Source: Oleispira antarctica RB-8
GTDB lineage: Bacteria > Pseudomonadota > Gammaproteobacteria > Pseudomonadales > Oceanobacteraceae
Reading direction: 5' to 3'
DNA length: 64,000 bases
Assembly (NCBI GenBank): GCA_000967895.1
Contig: FO203512.1
Span: forward strand, 1 to 64,000
The notes beneath the pieces were generated by a model that was not told where the DNA came from, did not search any database, and worked only from the letters and a program-made list of their open reading frames with translations. How positions within the stretch are numbered: position 1 is the stretch's first letter; each line of letters starts with the position of its first letter. The translations under genes were made by a program, and so were the position numbers. This document shows, one piece after another, positions 19,562 through 30,891 of this stretch.

Positions 19562-20935
19562 TTAGAAGAACCCTAATCCGACTTGGAACAATCTTTCGAC
19601 TTCTGGAATTCGGCGCTTATCAACTACGAAAAGAATAATATGGTCATCTGATTCCACCATAACATTCTCATGAGCGATGATAACTTGGTCGCCGCGCACG
19701 ATTGCACCGATGGTTGTACCTTTAGGCAAATCAATATCGGCAATGGTACGGCCCACTACTTTTGAGGTTAGCTTGTCACCATGTGCAATGGCTTCAATGG
19801 CTTCTGCAGCACCACGACGTAGTGAGTGAACGTTCACTACATCACCTCGGCGTACGTGGGTTAATAAACTGCCAATAGTAGTTTGCTGTGGCGAAATGGC
19901 CACATCAATAACGCCGCCTTGAACCAAATCAACATAAGCCGCTTTATTAATCAGGGTCATTACTTTGCGTGCGCCTAAACGTTTAGCAAGCATTGATGAC
20001 ATGATGTTGGATTCGTCGTCGTTGGTAACGGCACAGAATACGTCGATATTTTCGATGTTTTCTTCTTCTAACAAGGCTTGGTCAGTAGCACTGCCCATCA
20101 GAACAACGGTTTTGGATAAATTTTCGCTCAAAAATTGAGCACGTTTTTCACCGTGTTCAATCAGCTTAATGCGGTATTTGTTCTCTAACGCTTTCGCTAA
20201 GCGATAACCAATATTACCGCCACCGGCAATTAGAATACGCTTGTATGAATTTTCTTCTCGGCGTAGTTCATTCATGACCTTTTTGATGTGATTTTTGGCG
20301 GCGATAAAGAAAACCTCATCATCGACTTCAATCACGGTATCCGCGGTCGGCAAAATAGCTTGGCCTCGACGATAAATAGCCGCTACCTTGGTATCGGCCG
20401 TCGGCATGTGTTCTCTTAATTTTCTAAGCTGCTGCCCTACTAATAAACCACCGTGATAAGCACGTACGGCGACCAGCTGTACTTTTTCATCGGCAAAATC
20501 CAATACTTGTAACGTGCCGGGGTATTCTAATAAGCGTTTGATGTAGTTGGTGACGACTTGTTCAGGTGAGATCAAAACATCGATAGGAAAAGCGTCGGAT
20601 TTAAATAATTCTTTTTGCTTTAAATAAGCATTCGAGCGGATACGGCTAATTTTTGTAGGCGTTCGGAATAAGGTATAAGCCACCTGACAGGCCACCATAT
20701 TGGTTTCGTCAGAGTTGGTGACCGCAATCAGCATATCAGCATCGTCAGCGCCTGCCTGGCGTAAAACTTGAGGGTATGACCCCGTACCGACGACGGTTTT
20801 AATGTCGATTAAATCCTGCAATTCACGTAACCGTTGGGCATCCGTATCGATAACGGTAATGTCGTTTTGTTCGTTGGCGAGGTTTTCAGCCAAGGTGCCG
20901 CCAACTTGGCCTGCACCTAAAATTATTATTTTCAT
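19562..20935 (-). CDS. trkA: Trk system regulatory NAD-binding subunit TrkA
   Basis: TrkA is the peripheral NAD(H)-binding gating protein of the Trk K+ channel. It has two RCK units, with Rossmann motifs [17 protein letters not shown] at the N-terminus and [18 protein letters not shown] near residue 230, each followed by a TrkA_C domain. I placed the start at MKIIIL rather than the ATG three codons upstream, because E. coli TrkA begins at the same position and AGGA is well spaced; length 457 residues. It lies between rsmB and trkH as in Pseudomonas. Confidence 0.95.
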   Translation of the reverse strand: MKIIILGAGQVGGTLAENLANEQNDITVIDTDAQRLRELQDLIDIKTVVGTGSYPQVLRQAGADDADMLIAVTNSDETNMVACQVAYTLFRTPTKISRIRSNAYLKQKELFKSDAFPIDVLISPEQVVTNYIKRLLEYPGTLQVLDFADEKVQLVAVRAYHGGLLVGQQLRKLREHMPTADTKVAAIYRRGQAILPTADTVIEVDDEVFFIAAKNHIKKVMNELRREENSYKRILIAGGGNIGYRLAKALENKYRIKLIEHGEKRAQFLSENLSKTVVLMGSATDQALLEEENIENIDVFCAVTNDDESNIMSSMLAKRLGARKVMTLINKAAYVDLVQGGVIDVAISPQQTTIGSLLTHVRRGDVVNVHSLRRGAAEAIEAIAHGDKLTSKVVGRTIADIDLPKGTTIGAIVRGDQVIIAHENVMVESDDHIILFVVDKRRIPEVERLFQVGLGFF

Positions 20936-21034
20936 AATGCACATTCCTGTACATTACCCAGACGGGTAGCCTTTGGCTGTGCAAATATGCTGTCCTGCAT
21001 ATTAGTCAAACAGCTAAATTGCGCATTAAGCATC

Positions 21035-22420
21035 TTAATTTTCCTTAGCCTTCTTTTCTAGTACCGCGTAATAGAAGCCATCATGACCCTGCTCGGTGCC
21101 TGTGTCCAACTCCTTTGTGAGTTGTGGGAATAACTGTCGGCCTTGGCCACTCTCAACGCCCCAGCTTCTATCTTGAAGGCTATAAACCAGTACGTCTTGA
21201 TATGCATCATTCTGTGCCTGAATAAAGGTATCGATCACCGTCGCATTCTCCATCGGCATAATGGAACAGGTGGCATACACTAAACGACCGCCAGGTTTTA
21301 ACGTAGACCAAAGCGACTTTAATAAGCCTAGTTGCACATCAGCGAGTTGCTCGATATCTTCTTTACGGCGCAATAGTTTGATATCTGGATGACGACGAAT
21401 AACCCCAATGGCGGCGCAAGGGGCATCTAACAAGATACGGTCGAATAATTTTCCATCCCACCAAGTGTCTAAATCGTTCGCATCGCATGCAATGGTTTTA
21501 GCTTCTAGGTTTAAGCGCTCTAGGTTCTCATTCACGCGAACCAAACGCTTTTCTTCTAGGTCGATGGCCGTCACATTTAGATCGGTAGCGCTTTCGAGAA
21601 TGTGGCACGTTTTACCACCCGGCGCGGCGCAAGCATCAAGAACAGTTTCCCCCGCTTGTGGATCTAATAATTCAGCGGCTAATTGCGCGGCTTCATCTTG
21701 AACGCTGCACCAACCGTCTTCGAAGCCTGGTAGTTCAAAAACATTCATCGCATGATCAAGATAAATACTGTGTTTAGCATGCTTGCCCGCATTAGCAGGA
21801 ATGCCTGCTTGCTCTAACAAGGCTAAGTATTCTTCGCGGCTATGATGAAGCTGGTTCACCCGAATGCAAAATGGAGGATGCTGGTTGTTAGCTTCCATAA
21901 TGTCTAAATAATTGTCAGGCCATGCTTTTTTCAACGCTTTTACTAACCATTTAGGGTGGCTATACAAGGTGACCGGATTATCCCCAAGGGATTTATTCAG
22001 CTCGACATGTTCACGTTCATAACGACGTAAACAGGCATTAATCACGCCTTTACAGTAAGGTTTATCTAAGCTGATAGCGGCTTCAACGGTTTCATAAATC
22101 GCCGCATGAGCCGCTTTTTTCTGAACATCTAATTGATACAAGCCAATAATCAATAACTGATGTAAATCTTCATCATGATCTTGAAAAGGTTTTTCGAGCA
22201 GCATTTTAGCGAGGGCATTTAAACGGAAATACCAGCGACAGCTGCCGTAGCAAAGCTCACGGAGAAAAGGAATATCGTCAAACTCGATTTTCTCTTCTGC
22301 TGCGGGCAAGCATTGAGCTAGCGACTGTCCATACTGAACTTGAGTTAATACGCGCGCGGCAGTCGCTCGAATATTCTTTGCTGAAGAGGTTGAAGATGGG
22401 GACTGTATTGATCTGGACAT
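21035..22420 (-). CDS. rsmB: 16S rRNA (cytosine(967)-C5)-methyltransferase
   Basis: RsmB methylates C967 of 16S rRNA using SAM. The 461-residue protein has a NusB-like N-terminal RNA-binding domain, then the methyltransferase with SAM motif DACAAPGGKTCHIL, motif IV DAPCAAIGVIRRHPDIK, and the catalytic-Cys motif YATCSIMPMEN. It is about 30 residues longer than E. coli's 429, mainly by a Ser-rich N-terminus. Order is fmt-rsmB-trkA, eight bases after fmt. Confidence 0.95.
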   Translation of the reverse strand: MSRSIQSPSSTSSAKNIRATAARVLTQVQYGQSLAQCLPAAEEKIEFDDIPFLRELCYGSCRWYFRLNALAKMLLEKPFQDHDEDLHQLLIIGLYQLDVQKKAAHAAIYETVEAAISLDKPYCKGVINACLRRYEREHVELNKSLGDNPVTLYSHPKWLVKALKKAWPDNYLDIMEANNQHPPFCIRVNQLHHSREEYLALLEQAGIPANAGKHAKHSIYLDHAMNVFELPGFEDGWCSVQDEAAQLAAELLDPQAGETVLDACAAPGGKTCHILESATDLNVTAIDLEEKRLVRVNENLERLNLEAKTIACDANDLDTWWDGKLFDRILLDAPCAAIGVIRRHPDIKLLRRKEDIEQLADVQLGLLKSLWSTLKPGGRLVYATCSIMPMENATVIDTFIQAQNDAYQDVLVYSLQDRSWGVESGQGRQLFPQLTKELDTGTEQGHDGFYYAVLEKKAKEN

Positions 22421-22428
22421 AGAGTTAA

Positions 22429-23382
22429 TTAGGCCTGGCTAGCAAACATGTGCTGTGGCTGAAACAAATTGGGCTGACCGTTGAGGAAATCGCGGATCGT
22501 CATGGCTTTCTTGCCGATAAGCTGAATGTTTAATAAACGGATTAAACCTGCTCCGGTTGCAACATCAAGGCCTTCGCTACTGACTTGAACAATAGTGCCG
22601 GGCAATAATGTTGTCTGTTCTTCTAGGGTAATCGCTTGCCACACTTTAATGCGTTGATCACCTAATAAAGTGTACGCACAGGGGAATGGATTAAAGGCAC
22701 GAATGCTTAGCTCGATGTCCTTCGCTGGCAAAGACCAATTAATTAGGGCTTCTTCTTTACTCAGTTTATGAGCGTAGTTTGCGAGGTTGTTGTCTTGCTT
22801 CTCAGCAATGGCTTCGCCCGCTTGCAGCAAAGTAAGGGTTTGCAATAACGCCGTTGGGCCTTTTTCGAGCAAGCGGTCGTGCAAACTTCCACCCGTTTCA
22901 TCGGCATTAATATCAATGAAGGTTTTACTCAGCATGTCGCCTGTATCTAAACCGACGTCCATTTGCATAATGGTTATGCCAGTCTCAATATCACCCGCTT
23001 GAATCGCACGCTGAATCGGCGCCGCTCCGCGCCAGCGAGGTAAAATAGACGCATGCACATTTAAACAACCCATCTTTGGTGCTTCGAGCACGGCCAAAGG
23101 CAATAATAAACCGTATGCCACCACGATCATTATGTCGGCGTTAAGCGCTTCGAGCTCTGCAATGGACTCTTCTTGCTTAAAGTTCAGCGGCTGATAAACA
23201 GGAATGTCATGCTCTAACGCCAGTTGCTTTACTGGGCTAGGTTGCAGTTTCTTACCTCGGCCTGCCGGGCGATCGGGCTGACTATAAACAGCCACCACAT
23301 TATGACGGCTGTCAATTAGGGCTTGTAAATGTCCAGCCGAAAATTCCGGCGTACCGGCAAAAACAATATTCAAAGCGTCCAT
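22429..23382 (-). CDS. fmt: Methionyl-tRNA formyltransferase
   Basis: Fmt formylates Met-tRNA(fMet) with 10-formyl-THF before initiation. It has 317 residues, N-terminal FAGTPEFSAGHL, the formyltransferase signature HASILPRWRGAAPIQRAI with its conserved His, and the DTGDML segment. It is followed closely by rsmB and preceded by def, the enzyme that removes the formyl group. Confidence 0.97.
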   Translation of the reverse strand: MDALNIVFAGTPEFSAGHLQALIDSRHNVVAVYSQPDRPAGRGKKLQPSPVKQLALEHDIPVYQPLNFKQEESIAELEALNADIMIVVAYGLLLPLAVLEAPKMGCLNVHASILPRWRGAAPIQRAIQAGDIETGITIMQMDVGLDTGDMLSKTFIDINADETGGSLHDRLLEKGPTALLQTLTLLQAGEAIAEKQDNNLANYAHKLSKEEALINWSLPAKDIELSIRAFNPFPCAYTLLGDQRIKVWQAITLEEQTTLLPGTIVQVSSEGLDVATGAGLIRLLNIQLIGKKAMTIRDFLNGQPNLFQPQHMFASQA

Positions 23383-23442
23383 AATTTCTCTTTTAACAAC
23401 GACAATGCTTCAACAGCGGCAAGGCTTCAACAACAAAAATGT

Positions 23443-23964
23443 CTAACGACGATTCTGGCGCGCTTCTAACTTGTGTTGCTTTTCAAGCTTAGATTTAATG
23501 CGGTTACGCTTTAGTGGCGATAAATAATCCACCATCAGCTTACCTTCTAGATGATCTAATTCGTGCTGAATGCAGACAGCCAATAGACCACGCGCTTCCA
23601 ATTCGAACGGTTCACCATTGCGATCTAGCGCTTTTACAATACAGTGCTCGATGCGGGTTACTTCTTCATAGAAGCCAGGAACCGATAAGCAGCCTTCTTG
23701 CATGCTTTCTAATTCACCGTCTAGAACGGTGACTTCTGGATTGATAAATACCAGAGGTTCGCTCTTATCTTCCGATAAATCCATCGTCACGATACGCTGA
23801 TGAACGTCCACTTGACTAGCCGCAAGGCCAATTCCGGGAGCTTCGTACATCGTATCGAACATGTCGTCGATTATTTTACGAATTTTATCCGTGACTTCTG
23901 TAACGGGTTTTGCAATGGTACGCAGACGCTTATCTGGGTACTCTAATATCTCTAATATGGCCAT
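23443..23964 (-). CDS. def: Peptide deformylase
   Basis: Def removes the N-formyl group from nascent proteins using a metal centre. All three motifs are present in 173 residues: [16 protein letters not shown] (metal Cys) and [10 protein letters not shown] (the HExxH zinc/iron site). It is divergent from the LysM gene, with a shared 144-base upstream region, and heads the def-fmt-rsmB-trkA-trkH run. Confidence 0.97.
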   Translation of the reverse strand: MAILEILEYPDKRLRTIAKPVTEVTDKIRKIIDDMFDTMYEAPGIGLAASQVDVHQRIVTMDLSEDKSEPLVFINPEVTVLDGELESMQEGCLSVPGFYEEVTRIEHCIVKALDRNGEPFELEARGLLAVCIQHELDHLEGKLMVDYLSPLKRNRIKSKLEKQHKLEARQNRR

Positions 23965-24108
23965 AGATGTGATGCGCTTATAGAACTAATGGGGCTTAAC
24001 TTGCTAAGATGTACTATATAGAGCTACTTTTAACTAAATAGCGTCTTCAATAATAACAAGGCAAAACAAGACTGTTGGCTGATATGCCAATGATAAAGGG
24101 ATTATAGG

Positions 24109-25146
24109 ATGAGCAAAACAGTTCGTTACCTAATTACTGCTATTTTTCTAGTAGTAAGCACAATTAGTCACGCTTTAACGCTAAAACCAGACGCTCCAGA
24201 GCGATATACGGTTAAAAAGGGCGATACGTTATGGGGAATTGCTGAACGTTATACTGAGGATGCTTGGCAGTGGCCAAATATCTGGTATCAAAATGACCAA
24301 ATAAAGAACCCGCATTTGATTTTTCCTGGCGATATTATCGGTTTGATGATGATCGATGGCGAAATGAAAGTTTCTGTGGTTGAGCGAGGCGAGGAAAGTC
24401 GCACGGTAAAAATGACGCCAACGGCTCGTATTGAACCGATTGAGTCAGCGATTCCGACGATTCCAATGGATGCGATTATGCCATTCATTACTCGTAACCG
24501 CATTGTAGAGGCGGGTGAGCTTGAAGCCGCACCTTATATTCTTGCTGCTGGTGGTGGTCGTATTATGAACGGTGCAGGCGGTGTGGCATATGGCCGAGGT
24601 GATTTTAGTGATGGCATTGCAAACGCTTATGGTATTTTCCGTGCAAGTATCGCTTATAAAGACCCTATTACTGAAGAAGTGCTGGGGCTAGAAGCTCAGG
24701 AAATAGGTTTGGCCAATGTTATTAGTAACGAAAAAGACATTGTTAAGCTTGATCTGGTTAAGACCAGCCAACAAGTAATGGAAGGTGACAGACTGCTGAC
24801 CACTGAAAACCGTCAAATAGTTGCGCGCTTTCAACCAAAAGCGCCTGATGATTACATTGACGGTTTCATTATCTCGGTACCAGGTGGTGTTACGCAAATT
24901 GGTCAGTACAGCATGATTGTGATCAATAAAGGTAAGCGCGACGGTATTAGCGAAGGCGCTGTCTTGGACATTATGAAGCGTGGAGAAGTTGTTCGCGATC
25001 GTACTAAGGAAGAGAAAGTTCGTCTGCCAGCAGAAAAAGCCGGCCAGTTGATGGTATTCCGTGCTTACGAAAAGTTATCGTATGCCTTGGTTACGAAAGC
25101 AACGCGTTCATTGAACGTAGGTGATCAGGTTCGTAGCCCTTTTTAG
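24109..25146 (+). CDS. Secreted LysM-domain protein
   Basis: This 345-residue protein has a signal peptide (residues 1-22, cut near SHA-LTL) and a LysM peptidoglycan-binding domain at about 32-80 (YTVKKGDTLWGIAERY...NPHLIFPGDII). The long C-terminal part of unknown fold carries conserved-looking segments (GRIMNGAGGVAYGRGDFSDGI). The same gene sits between def and dprA in Pseudomonas (PA0020-type). It is probably periplasmic and cell-wall-associated; no catalytic motif is seen. Confidence 0.85.
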   Translation: MSKTVRYLITAIFLVVSTISHALTLKPDAPERYTVKKGDTLWGIAERYTEDAWQWPNIWYQNDQIKNPHLIFPGDIIGLMMIDGEMKVSVVERGEESRTVKMTPTARIEPIESAIPTIPMDAIMPFITRNRIVEAGELEAAPYILAAGGGRIMNGAGGVAYGRGDFSDGIANAYGIFRASIAYKDPITEEVLGLEAQEIGLANVISNEKDIVKLDLVKTSQQVMEGDRLLTTENRQIVARFQPKAPDDYIDGFIISVPGGVTQIGQYSMIVINKGKRDGISEGAVLDIMKRGEVVRDRTKEEKVRLPAEKAGQLMVFRAYEKLSYALVTKATRSLNVGDQVRSPF

Positions 25147-25199
25147 GGCTCCGTCTTTGCAGACACCGATCTTAAAGAACAAAACAAAAAGGACATTGC

Positions 25200-26444
25200 A
25201 TGCTCAAGGATGAGTTGCTCTTCGCTTGGTGGACTTTATCAAGCATTCAAGGCATTGGCAGTATTGCGCTGAATAAAATCAGAGAGCAGCTGCCACATTG
25301 CTCAGCGCTCGCTGAGTGTTCTGCTCAAGATTTAATTTCCATGGGGCTAAAGTCCGAACTTGCGCTTGCTTGGCAGCAGTCTAAAACATCTGATAACAAC
25401 CTAAACCCCTTCGTCTTTGCCGGTTGGCAAAAAATCCAAACCTGGTGTCAGCAACCAAATTGCGGTGTATTACTGCCTGATGATAAATATTATCCAGAAG
25501 CCTTAGCGGCATTGCGCGATGCGCCTATTTTCTTATTTTATCGTGGTAATCCTCAATTATTAAATGAATCCAGCATTGCGATTGTTGGCAGTCGTAACCC
25601 GACTCACTATGGGCGTGAGCAAGCGTTTACTATCGCACAGCAGCTTGTGATGTCTGACTGGCATGTGATCAGTGGTTTGGCCATTGGCATTGATGGTGAG
25701 GCTCATAAGGGCGCGCTGAATGATTCAACGGGCATCGGGCGCGGTAAAACTATTGCGGTTTTAGGCTCGGGCTTAGAAGAAATTTATCCTAAGCGGCATC
25801 AAGACTTAGCGGATCACATTGTGATGGCTGGCGGTGTTTTATTATCGGAGCACTTGCCGGATATTAAAGCGCTTGCTCAACATTTTCCGCGTCGTAATCG
25901 CATTGTTAGTGGTATGAGTTTAGGAACCTTGGTGATTGAAGCAGCTTATAAAAGTGGTTCTTTAATTACTGCTCGTTTGGCCGCAGAGCAAGGCCGAGAA
26001 GTTTTTGCATTACCGGGTGCCGTGACCAATCCTCTTAGCCGTGGTTGCCATCAGTTGATTAAGGAAGGCGCTAATTTAATTGAGAATGCGACAGATATTA
26101 TTAATCTTATTAATTCTGACTTAGCAATTGAAACCCGAGCGGCGGAGGTTGAAAGTGAAGCAGAAAACCAACACGATCTCTTTGGTGGATCCGCAGGCCA
26201 GAAAGCAGCGGGGTCGGTCGCTCGTCAGGTAGAAATAGCTCAGTCGCCAGTTCTTAGACTAGAGGTTCCTAAATTAGAGGGGCTAGCAAAAATCATCTAT
26301 CAAGCACTGGATGTGGTCCCTACTTCGATTGATGCCTTGGTAAATCGAACCGGATTAAGCGTGGCTGAAATTGCTCAGCAACTCATTCTTATGGAACTCA
26401 AGGGGCATGTTGCTCAAACTCCCGGCGGATATGTTCGGGTGTAA
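25200..26444 (+). CDS. dprA: DNA-processing protein DprA (Smf)
   Basis: DprA binds incoming single-stranded DNA and loads RecA during natural transformation. The 414-residue protein has an N-terminal helical domain, the Rossmann-like core with IVGSRNPTHYG, SGLAIGIDGEAHKGAL, VLGSGLEEIYPKRH and FPRRNRIVSGMS, then an acidic linker and a C-terminal winged-helix region. It follows the LysM gene. No other competence gene is in the window, so a role in transformation here is inference. Confidence 0.95.
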   Translation: MLKDELLFAWWTLSSIQGIGSIALNKIREQLPHCSALAECSAQDLISMGLKSELALAWQQSKTSDNNLNPFVFAGWQKIQTWCQQPNCGVLLPDDKYYPEALAALRDAPIFLFYRGNPQLLNESSIAIVGSRNPTHYGREQAFTIAQQLVMSDWHVISGLAIGIDGEAHKGALNDSTGIGRGKTIAVLGSGLEEIYPKRHQDLADHIVMAGGVLLSEHLPDIKALAQHFPRRNRIVSGMSLGTLVIEAAYKSGSLITARLAAEQGREVFALPGAVTNPLSRGCHQLIKEGANLIENATDIINLINSDLAIETRAAEVESEAENQHDLFGGSAGQKAAGSVARQVEIAQSPVLRLEVPKLEGLAKIIYQALDVVPTSIDALVNRTGLSVAEIAQQLILMELKGHVAQTPGGYVRV

Positions 26445-26524
26445 GCTTATGCAAGCTTGCTGTGCGTATGATTATTCATCCTCTATAATCTGCTAAAACC
26501 TTATTTAGCAAAAACGAGTTTATT

Positions 26525-27082
26525 GTGTCCGATTCCTCTGAAAATTTTCATCTACAGCAAGCGATTATCAGCTTAAAAGCGGGCGGCGTTATTGCCTACC
26601 CTACTGAAGGCGTTTGGGGTTTAGGATGTTTATGGACAGATGAAGCAGCGATTAATGAGATTCTGCGCCTTAAACAGCGGCCGCTAGAAAAAGGCATGAT
26701 TGTTTTGTGCTCGAAGCTATCGGATATAGAACGCTTTTTATTGCCGTTAGCAGAAAAAGATATCGCTCAAATCGAGCAAGATTTCCCTCACCCAGTCACT
26801 TGGATTTTGCCGTGTAAGTTAACCGTGCCAGAATCCGTTCGTGGTCAACATAGCAGTATTGCCGTGCGCTTCAGTCGCCATCGGCAAGTACAAAATTTAT
26901 GTGCGAAAGTCGGCCCAATTATTTCTACTTCAGCCAACCCTACAGGTTTGGCCGCGGCGATGTCTATTCTCGACGTGCGTCATTACTTCCACGATCAGCT
27001 TAGTTATATATTGCCCGGAGAGCTGGGTGGTTATTCCAAACCTTCAGAAATTCGTACTCTTGATGGTCAAAGGGTAAGATAG
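26525..27082 (+). CDS. tsaC: L-threonylcarbamoyladenylate synthase TsaC (YrdC/Sua5 family)
   Basis: TsaC makes threonylcarbamoyl-AMP for t6A37 modification of tRNAs reading ANN codons. The 185-residue length matches E. coli TsaC (190), with motifs GGVIAYPTEGVWGLGC, KRP-type QRPLEKGMIVL and STSANPTG. The start is GTG. It stands between dprA and hemF as in Pseudomonas. Confidence 0.94.
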   Translation: MSDSSENFHLQQAIISLKAGGVIAYPTEGVWGLGCLWTDEAAINEILRLKQRPLEKGMIVLCSKLSDIERFLLPLAEKDIAQIEQDFPHPVTWILPCKLTVPESVRGQHSSIAVRFSRHRQVQNLCAKVGPIISTSANPTGLAAAMSILDVRHYFHDQLSYILPGELGGYSKPSEIRTLDGQRVR

Positions 27083-27100
27083 ACACTGATATTAGATTAG

Positions 27101-28069
<969 letters not shown>

Positions 28070-28071
28070 AC

Positions 28072-28911
28072 ATGAGCGATTTATACGCGGTGATGGGTAA
28101 CCCCATCAACCACAGTAAGAGTCCACAGATACACAGTGCTTTCGCTGAGCAAACCGGGCAAGACCTGATTTATTCAGCGATCTTGGTGCCGTTAGAGAAA
28201 TTCAAAGAAGAAGCGAACAGCTTCTTCCGTAACGGTCTTGGCTTAAACGTGACCGTGCCGTTTAAAGAAGACGCTTGGCAATATGCCGATACTTACTCTT
28301 CACGTGCTTTGCGTGCGGGTGCGGTGAATACCCTAATCAAAAAAGAAGATGGCTCGATTCACGCTGATAATACAGATGGCATTGGTATGGTGCGTGATAT
28401 TACGATTAACCATGATTGCGCCATTGCAGGCAAGCGAGTACTGGTTCTTGGTGCAGGTGGCGCAGTGCGCGGAATTTTAGAGCCGGTACTTGAAGAAAAA
28501 CCTTTAGAGGTCGTCGTTGCAAATCGTACAGTGTCTAAGGCTCAGGCGTTGGCCATAGATTTTTCTGATATTGGCAAAATAGTAGGTTGCGGATTTGATC
28601 AAATAGAAGGTCCGTTCGATCTTATTATCAATGGCACGTCTGCCAGTCTAAGTGGTGAACTACCGCCTATTCCTACATCGGTTATTCATGCAGAGACGAC
28701 CTGCTATGATATGATGTATGGCGCAGAACCTACGGTTTTTAACCAGTGGGCCGAAAGCCTGAATGCTGCAGCAACCCTAGATGGGTTGGGCATGCTGGTG
28801 GAGCAAGCGGCAGAATCATTCAATGCTTGGCGTGGCGTGCGCCCAGAATCGGCCCCTGTGATTAGCCGTATTCGAGACAGTTTAGTGATTCCCAAGCCGC
28901 ATATTACTTAA
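28072..28911 (+). CDS. aroE: Shikimate dehydrogenase (NADP+)
   Basis: AroE reduces 3-dehydroshikimate to shikimate in aromatic amino-acid synthesis. In 279 residues it shows the shikimate-binding [13 protein letters not shown], the catalytic-Lys motif [18 protein letters not shown], the NADP-binding [12 protein letters not shown] with NRT after it, and EQAAESF at the C-terminus. It is tightly linked to hemF. Confidence 0.97.
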
Positions 28912-29028
28912 ACTTCCTGCCTGTTACGGTCTAAGCACTATAAATTCAGCACTACGGTAAGCGCTCTCGCGAGCGCTAAATTGTTGACATTTATTGACCA
29001 AAAGAACCTTCCACGCGTCTAATAAATG

Positions 29029-29057
29029 TTGAAAATTCCGTCAATAGGCGGCATATA
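29029..29057 (+). promoter_or_regulatory. Candidate htpX promoter
   Basis: TTGAAA (29029-29034) and CATATA (29052-29057) are 17 bases apart, about 97 bases before htpX. The -35 half also resembles a heat-shock-type TTGAAA, but the -10 does not clearly match sigma32. Confidence 0.35.
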
Positions 29058-29102
29058 TACATCCATTGTAGAAAACCATTTTACTTATTCATTTAGTAAC
29101 CC

Positions 29103-29132
29103 ATTAACCCGCGAAATAAGTCGCGGGTTAAT
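29103..29132 (+). other. Perfect 12-bp hairpin in the htpX leader
   Basis: ATTAACCCGCGA (29103-29114) and TCGCGGGTTAAT (29121-29132) form a perfect stem with a six-base loop. It ends a few bases before the ribosome site TGAGGAGC of htpX. There is no real T run, so it is more likely a leader structure that affects stability or translation than a terminator. Confidence 0.55.
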
Positions 29133-29153
29133 TAATTTGAGGAGCATTCTCTG

Positions 29154-30044
29154 ATGATGAGAATCGTATTGTTTTTATTAACCAACTTAGCAGTGATCGC
29201 TGTAGCCAGTATCACTTTAAGTTTATTGGGCGTAGGCAGCTATTTGGAGCAGGGTAATAACCTGAACTTAAGCAATCTACTCGCTTTCTGTTTAGTCTTC
29301 GGTATGGCAGGGTCGTTTATCTCTTTGCTAATCTCGAAGTGGATGGCAAAGCGCAGCATGGGTGTTCAAGTAATCGATCAGCCTCAGAACGCTTCTGAAC
29401 AGTGGTTATACAGCACCGTAAAAGAGTTATCTGATAAAGCCGGTATTGGTATGCCTGAAGTAGGCATATTCCATTCGGATGCTCCTAACGCATTTGCGAC
29501 TGGCTGGAATAAAAACAACGCGTTAGTTGCCGTATCAACGGGCTTACTTCAACGCATGAACAAAGACGAAGTGGCTGCGGTATTGGGTCATGAAATTGGT
29601 CACGTGGCCAATGGCGATATGGTAACGCTGGCATTGATTCAAGGTGTTGTGAACGCGTTTGTGATGTTCTTTGCTCGCATTATCGGTAACTTTGTTGATA
29701 AGGCGGTATTCAAAAACGAACATGGCCCAGGTATCGCTTTTTATATCACCACGTTCGTGGCTGAAATCGTGCTGGGTATTCTAGCTTCTACGATTGTGGC
29801 GTGGTTTAGCCGTCGCCGTGAGTTCCGTGCGGATGAGGCCGGAGCTGCGTTAACCAGTAATGCCGCCATGGCGAGTGCGTTAATGCGTTTAAAAGAAACC
29901 TATGATCAACCCAGTGAATTGAGCGGTGAATTGGTTGCGTTTGGTATTCGTGGAGAAGGTAAGCTTTCGGCTTTGTTCTCCAGCCACCCACCCCTTGATG
30001 ACCGAATTGCCGCTTTGCAAAATGCGGCCAAGCAGCACGGTTAG
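29154..30044 (+). CDS. htpX: Membrane zinc metalloprotease HtpX
   Basis: HtpX is an inner-membrane M48 protease that degrades misfolded membrane proteins under envelope stress. The 296-residue protein begins [11 protein letters not shown] as in E. coli, has two N-terminal membrane helices, the zinc motif [13 protein letters not shown], two further hydrophobic segments, and the third-ligand region [15 protein letters not shown] precedes the start. Its leader contains a strong hairpin. Confidence 0.96.
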   Translation: MMRIVLFLLTNLAVIAVASITLSLLGVGSYLEQGNNLNLSNLLAFCLVFGMAGSFISLLISKWMAKRSMGVQVIDQPQNASEQWLYSTVKELSDKAGIGMPEVGIFHSDAPNAFATGWNKNNALVAVSTGLLQRMNKDEVAAVLGHEIGHVANGDMVTLALIQGVVNAFVMFFARIIGNFVDKAVFKNEHGPGIAFYITTFVAEIVLGILASTIVAWFSRRREFRADEAGAALTSNAAMASALMRLKETYDQPSELSGELVAFGIRGEGKLSALFSSHPPLDDRIAALQNAAKQHG

Positions 30045-30051
30045 ATCTACA

Positions 30052-30780
30052 TTAATCTGCTTGAATAAAGGGGATGACTTGTTGGCTGATTGATTGAGCC
30101 CACAAGTCAGCCCCTTTTTTATTGGGATGGTAACCATCAGCGGACATCATGCCTGGTAATAACACCGCTGAGAAAGCCAAATACTGTGCGCCATGCTGCT
30201 GGCAAACCTGCTCTAATAAGTGATTTAAAACATGAGCTCGATAGCCCATTAACCAACTGAGCGGTGCGGGTAATAACGGAAATTTCTGCATCGGTGGCAC
30301 GGCGGTAAAAAAGATGTGCTGGCAGCCTCTATTGTTTAATTCAGCAATGAGATTAATGAGATGTGTTTGCCACTGCTTATTCGACGTTAGATTCGTGCAA
30401 TCATTAACGCCCATCGTGATGATACAAACATCGGGTTGCAAGGTGTTTGTTTGCTGAAGCTTTATGAAAAGCTCTTTAATTTTAATGCCATTTTGTGCTA
30501 ATAACTGCCATTCAACATTCTGTTTTTGTGCCAGCTTGTAGGCGACTTGGGCTGAAACGGCGTGCTTGATCTCTTCTATACCGACTCCCGCTGCGGGTGA
30601 TTCACCTAGATAAAGTAAATTAAGCTTGCTGTCTTGTTTATTGCCGAGTGACATACTTCTAGGCCCTTGGGCTTCAGGCATGCGGACGGCGCTTCTTTTA
30701 AGCCACAGACCTTGAGGTAATGCGATGAAATACAATGGGGAGATCACAAAATGAATGATATTGAGCAAGAGTGTTTTCAT
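30052..30780 (-). CDS. SGNH/GDSL hydrolase family protein
   Basis: This 242-residue protein has an N-terminal hydrophobic anchor (residues 3-25). The SGNH blocks are visible: LGESPAAGVG with the nucleophile Ser (block I), MGVNDCTN (block III) and SADGYHPNKKG with the Asp/His pair (block V). The second and other blocks are less clear. The fold indicates an esterase or lipase-like hydrolase; the substrate is unknown. Its end faces the htpX end. Confidence 0.8.
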   Translation of the reverse strand: MKTLLLNIIHFVISPLYFIALPQGLWLKRSAVRMPEAQGPRSMSLGNKQDSKLNLLYLGESPAAGVGIEEIKHAVSAQVAYKLAQKQNVEWQLLAQNGIKIKELFIKLQQTNTLQPDVCIITMGVNDCTNLTSNKQWQTHLINLIAELNNRGCQHIFFTAVPPMQKFPLLPAPLSWLMGYRAHVLNHLLEQVCQQHGAQYLAFSAVLLPGMMSADGYHPNKKGADLWAQSISQQVIPFIQAD

Positions 30781-30891
30781 GGAGGCCCTGTCGAGAGAAT
30801 GAAGCAGGGCAAAGTTTAGTGCTTAAAAGATTTTAGAGCACGGTTAATCTTTTGGCAGACTATGGTTATAGGTCATGGTTTTGACAAACTC

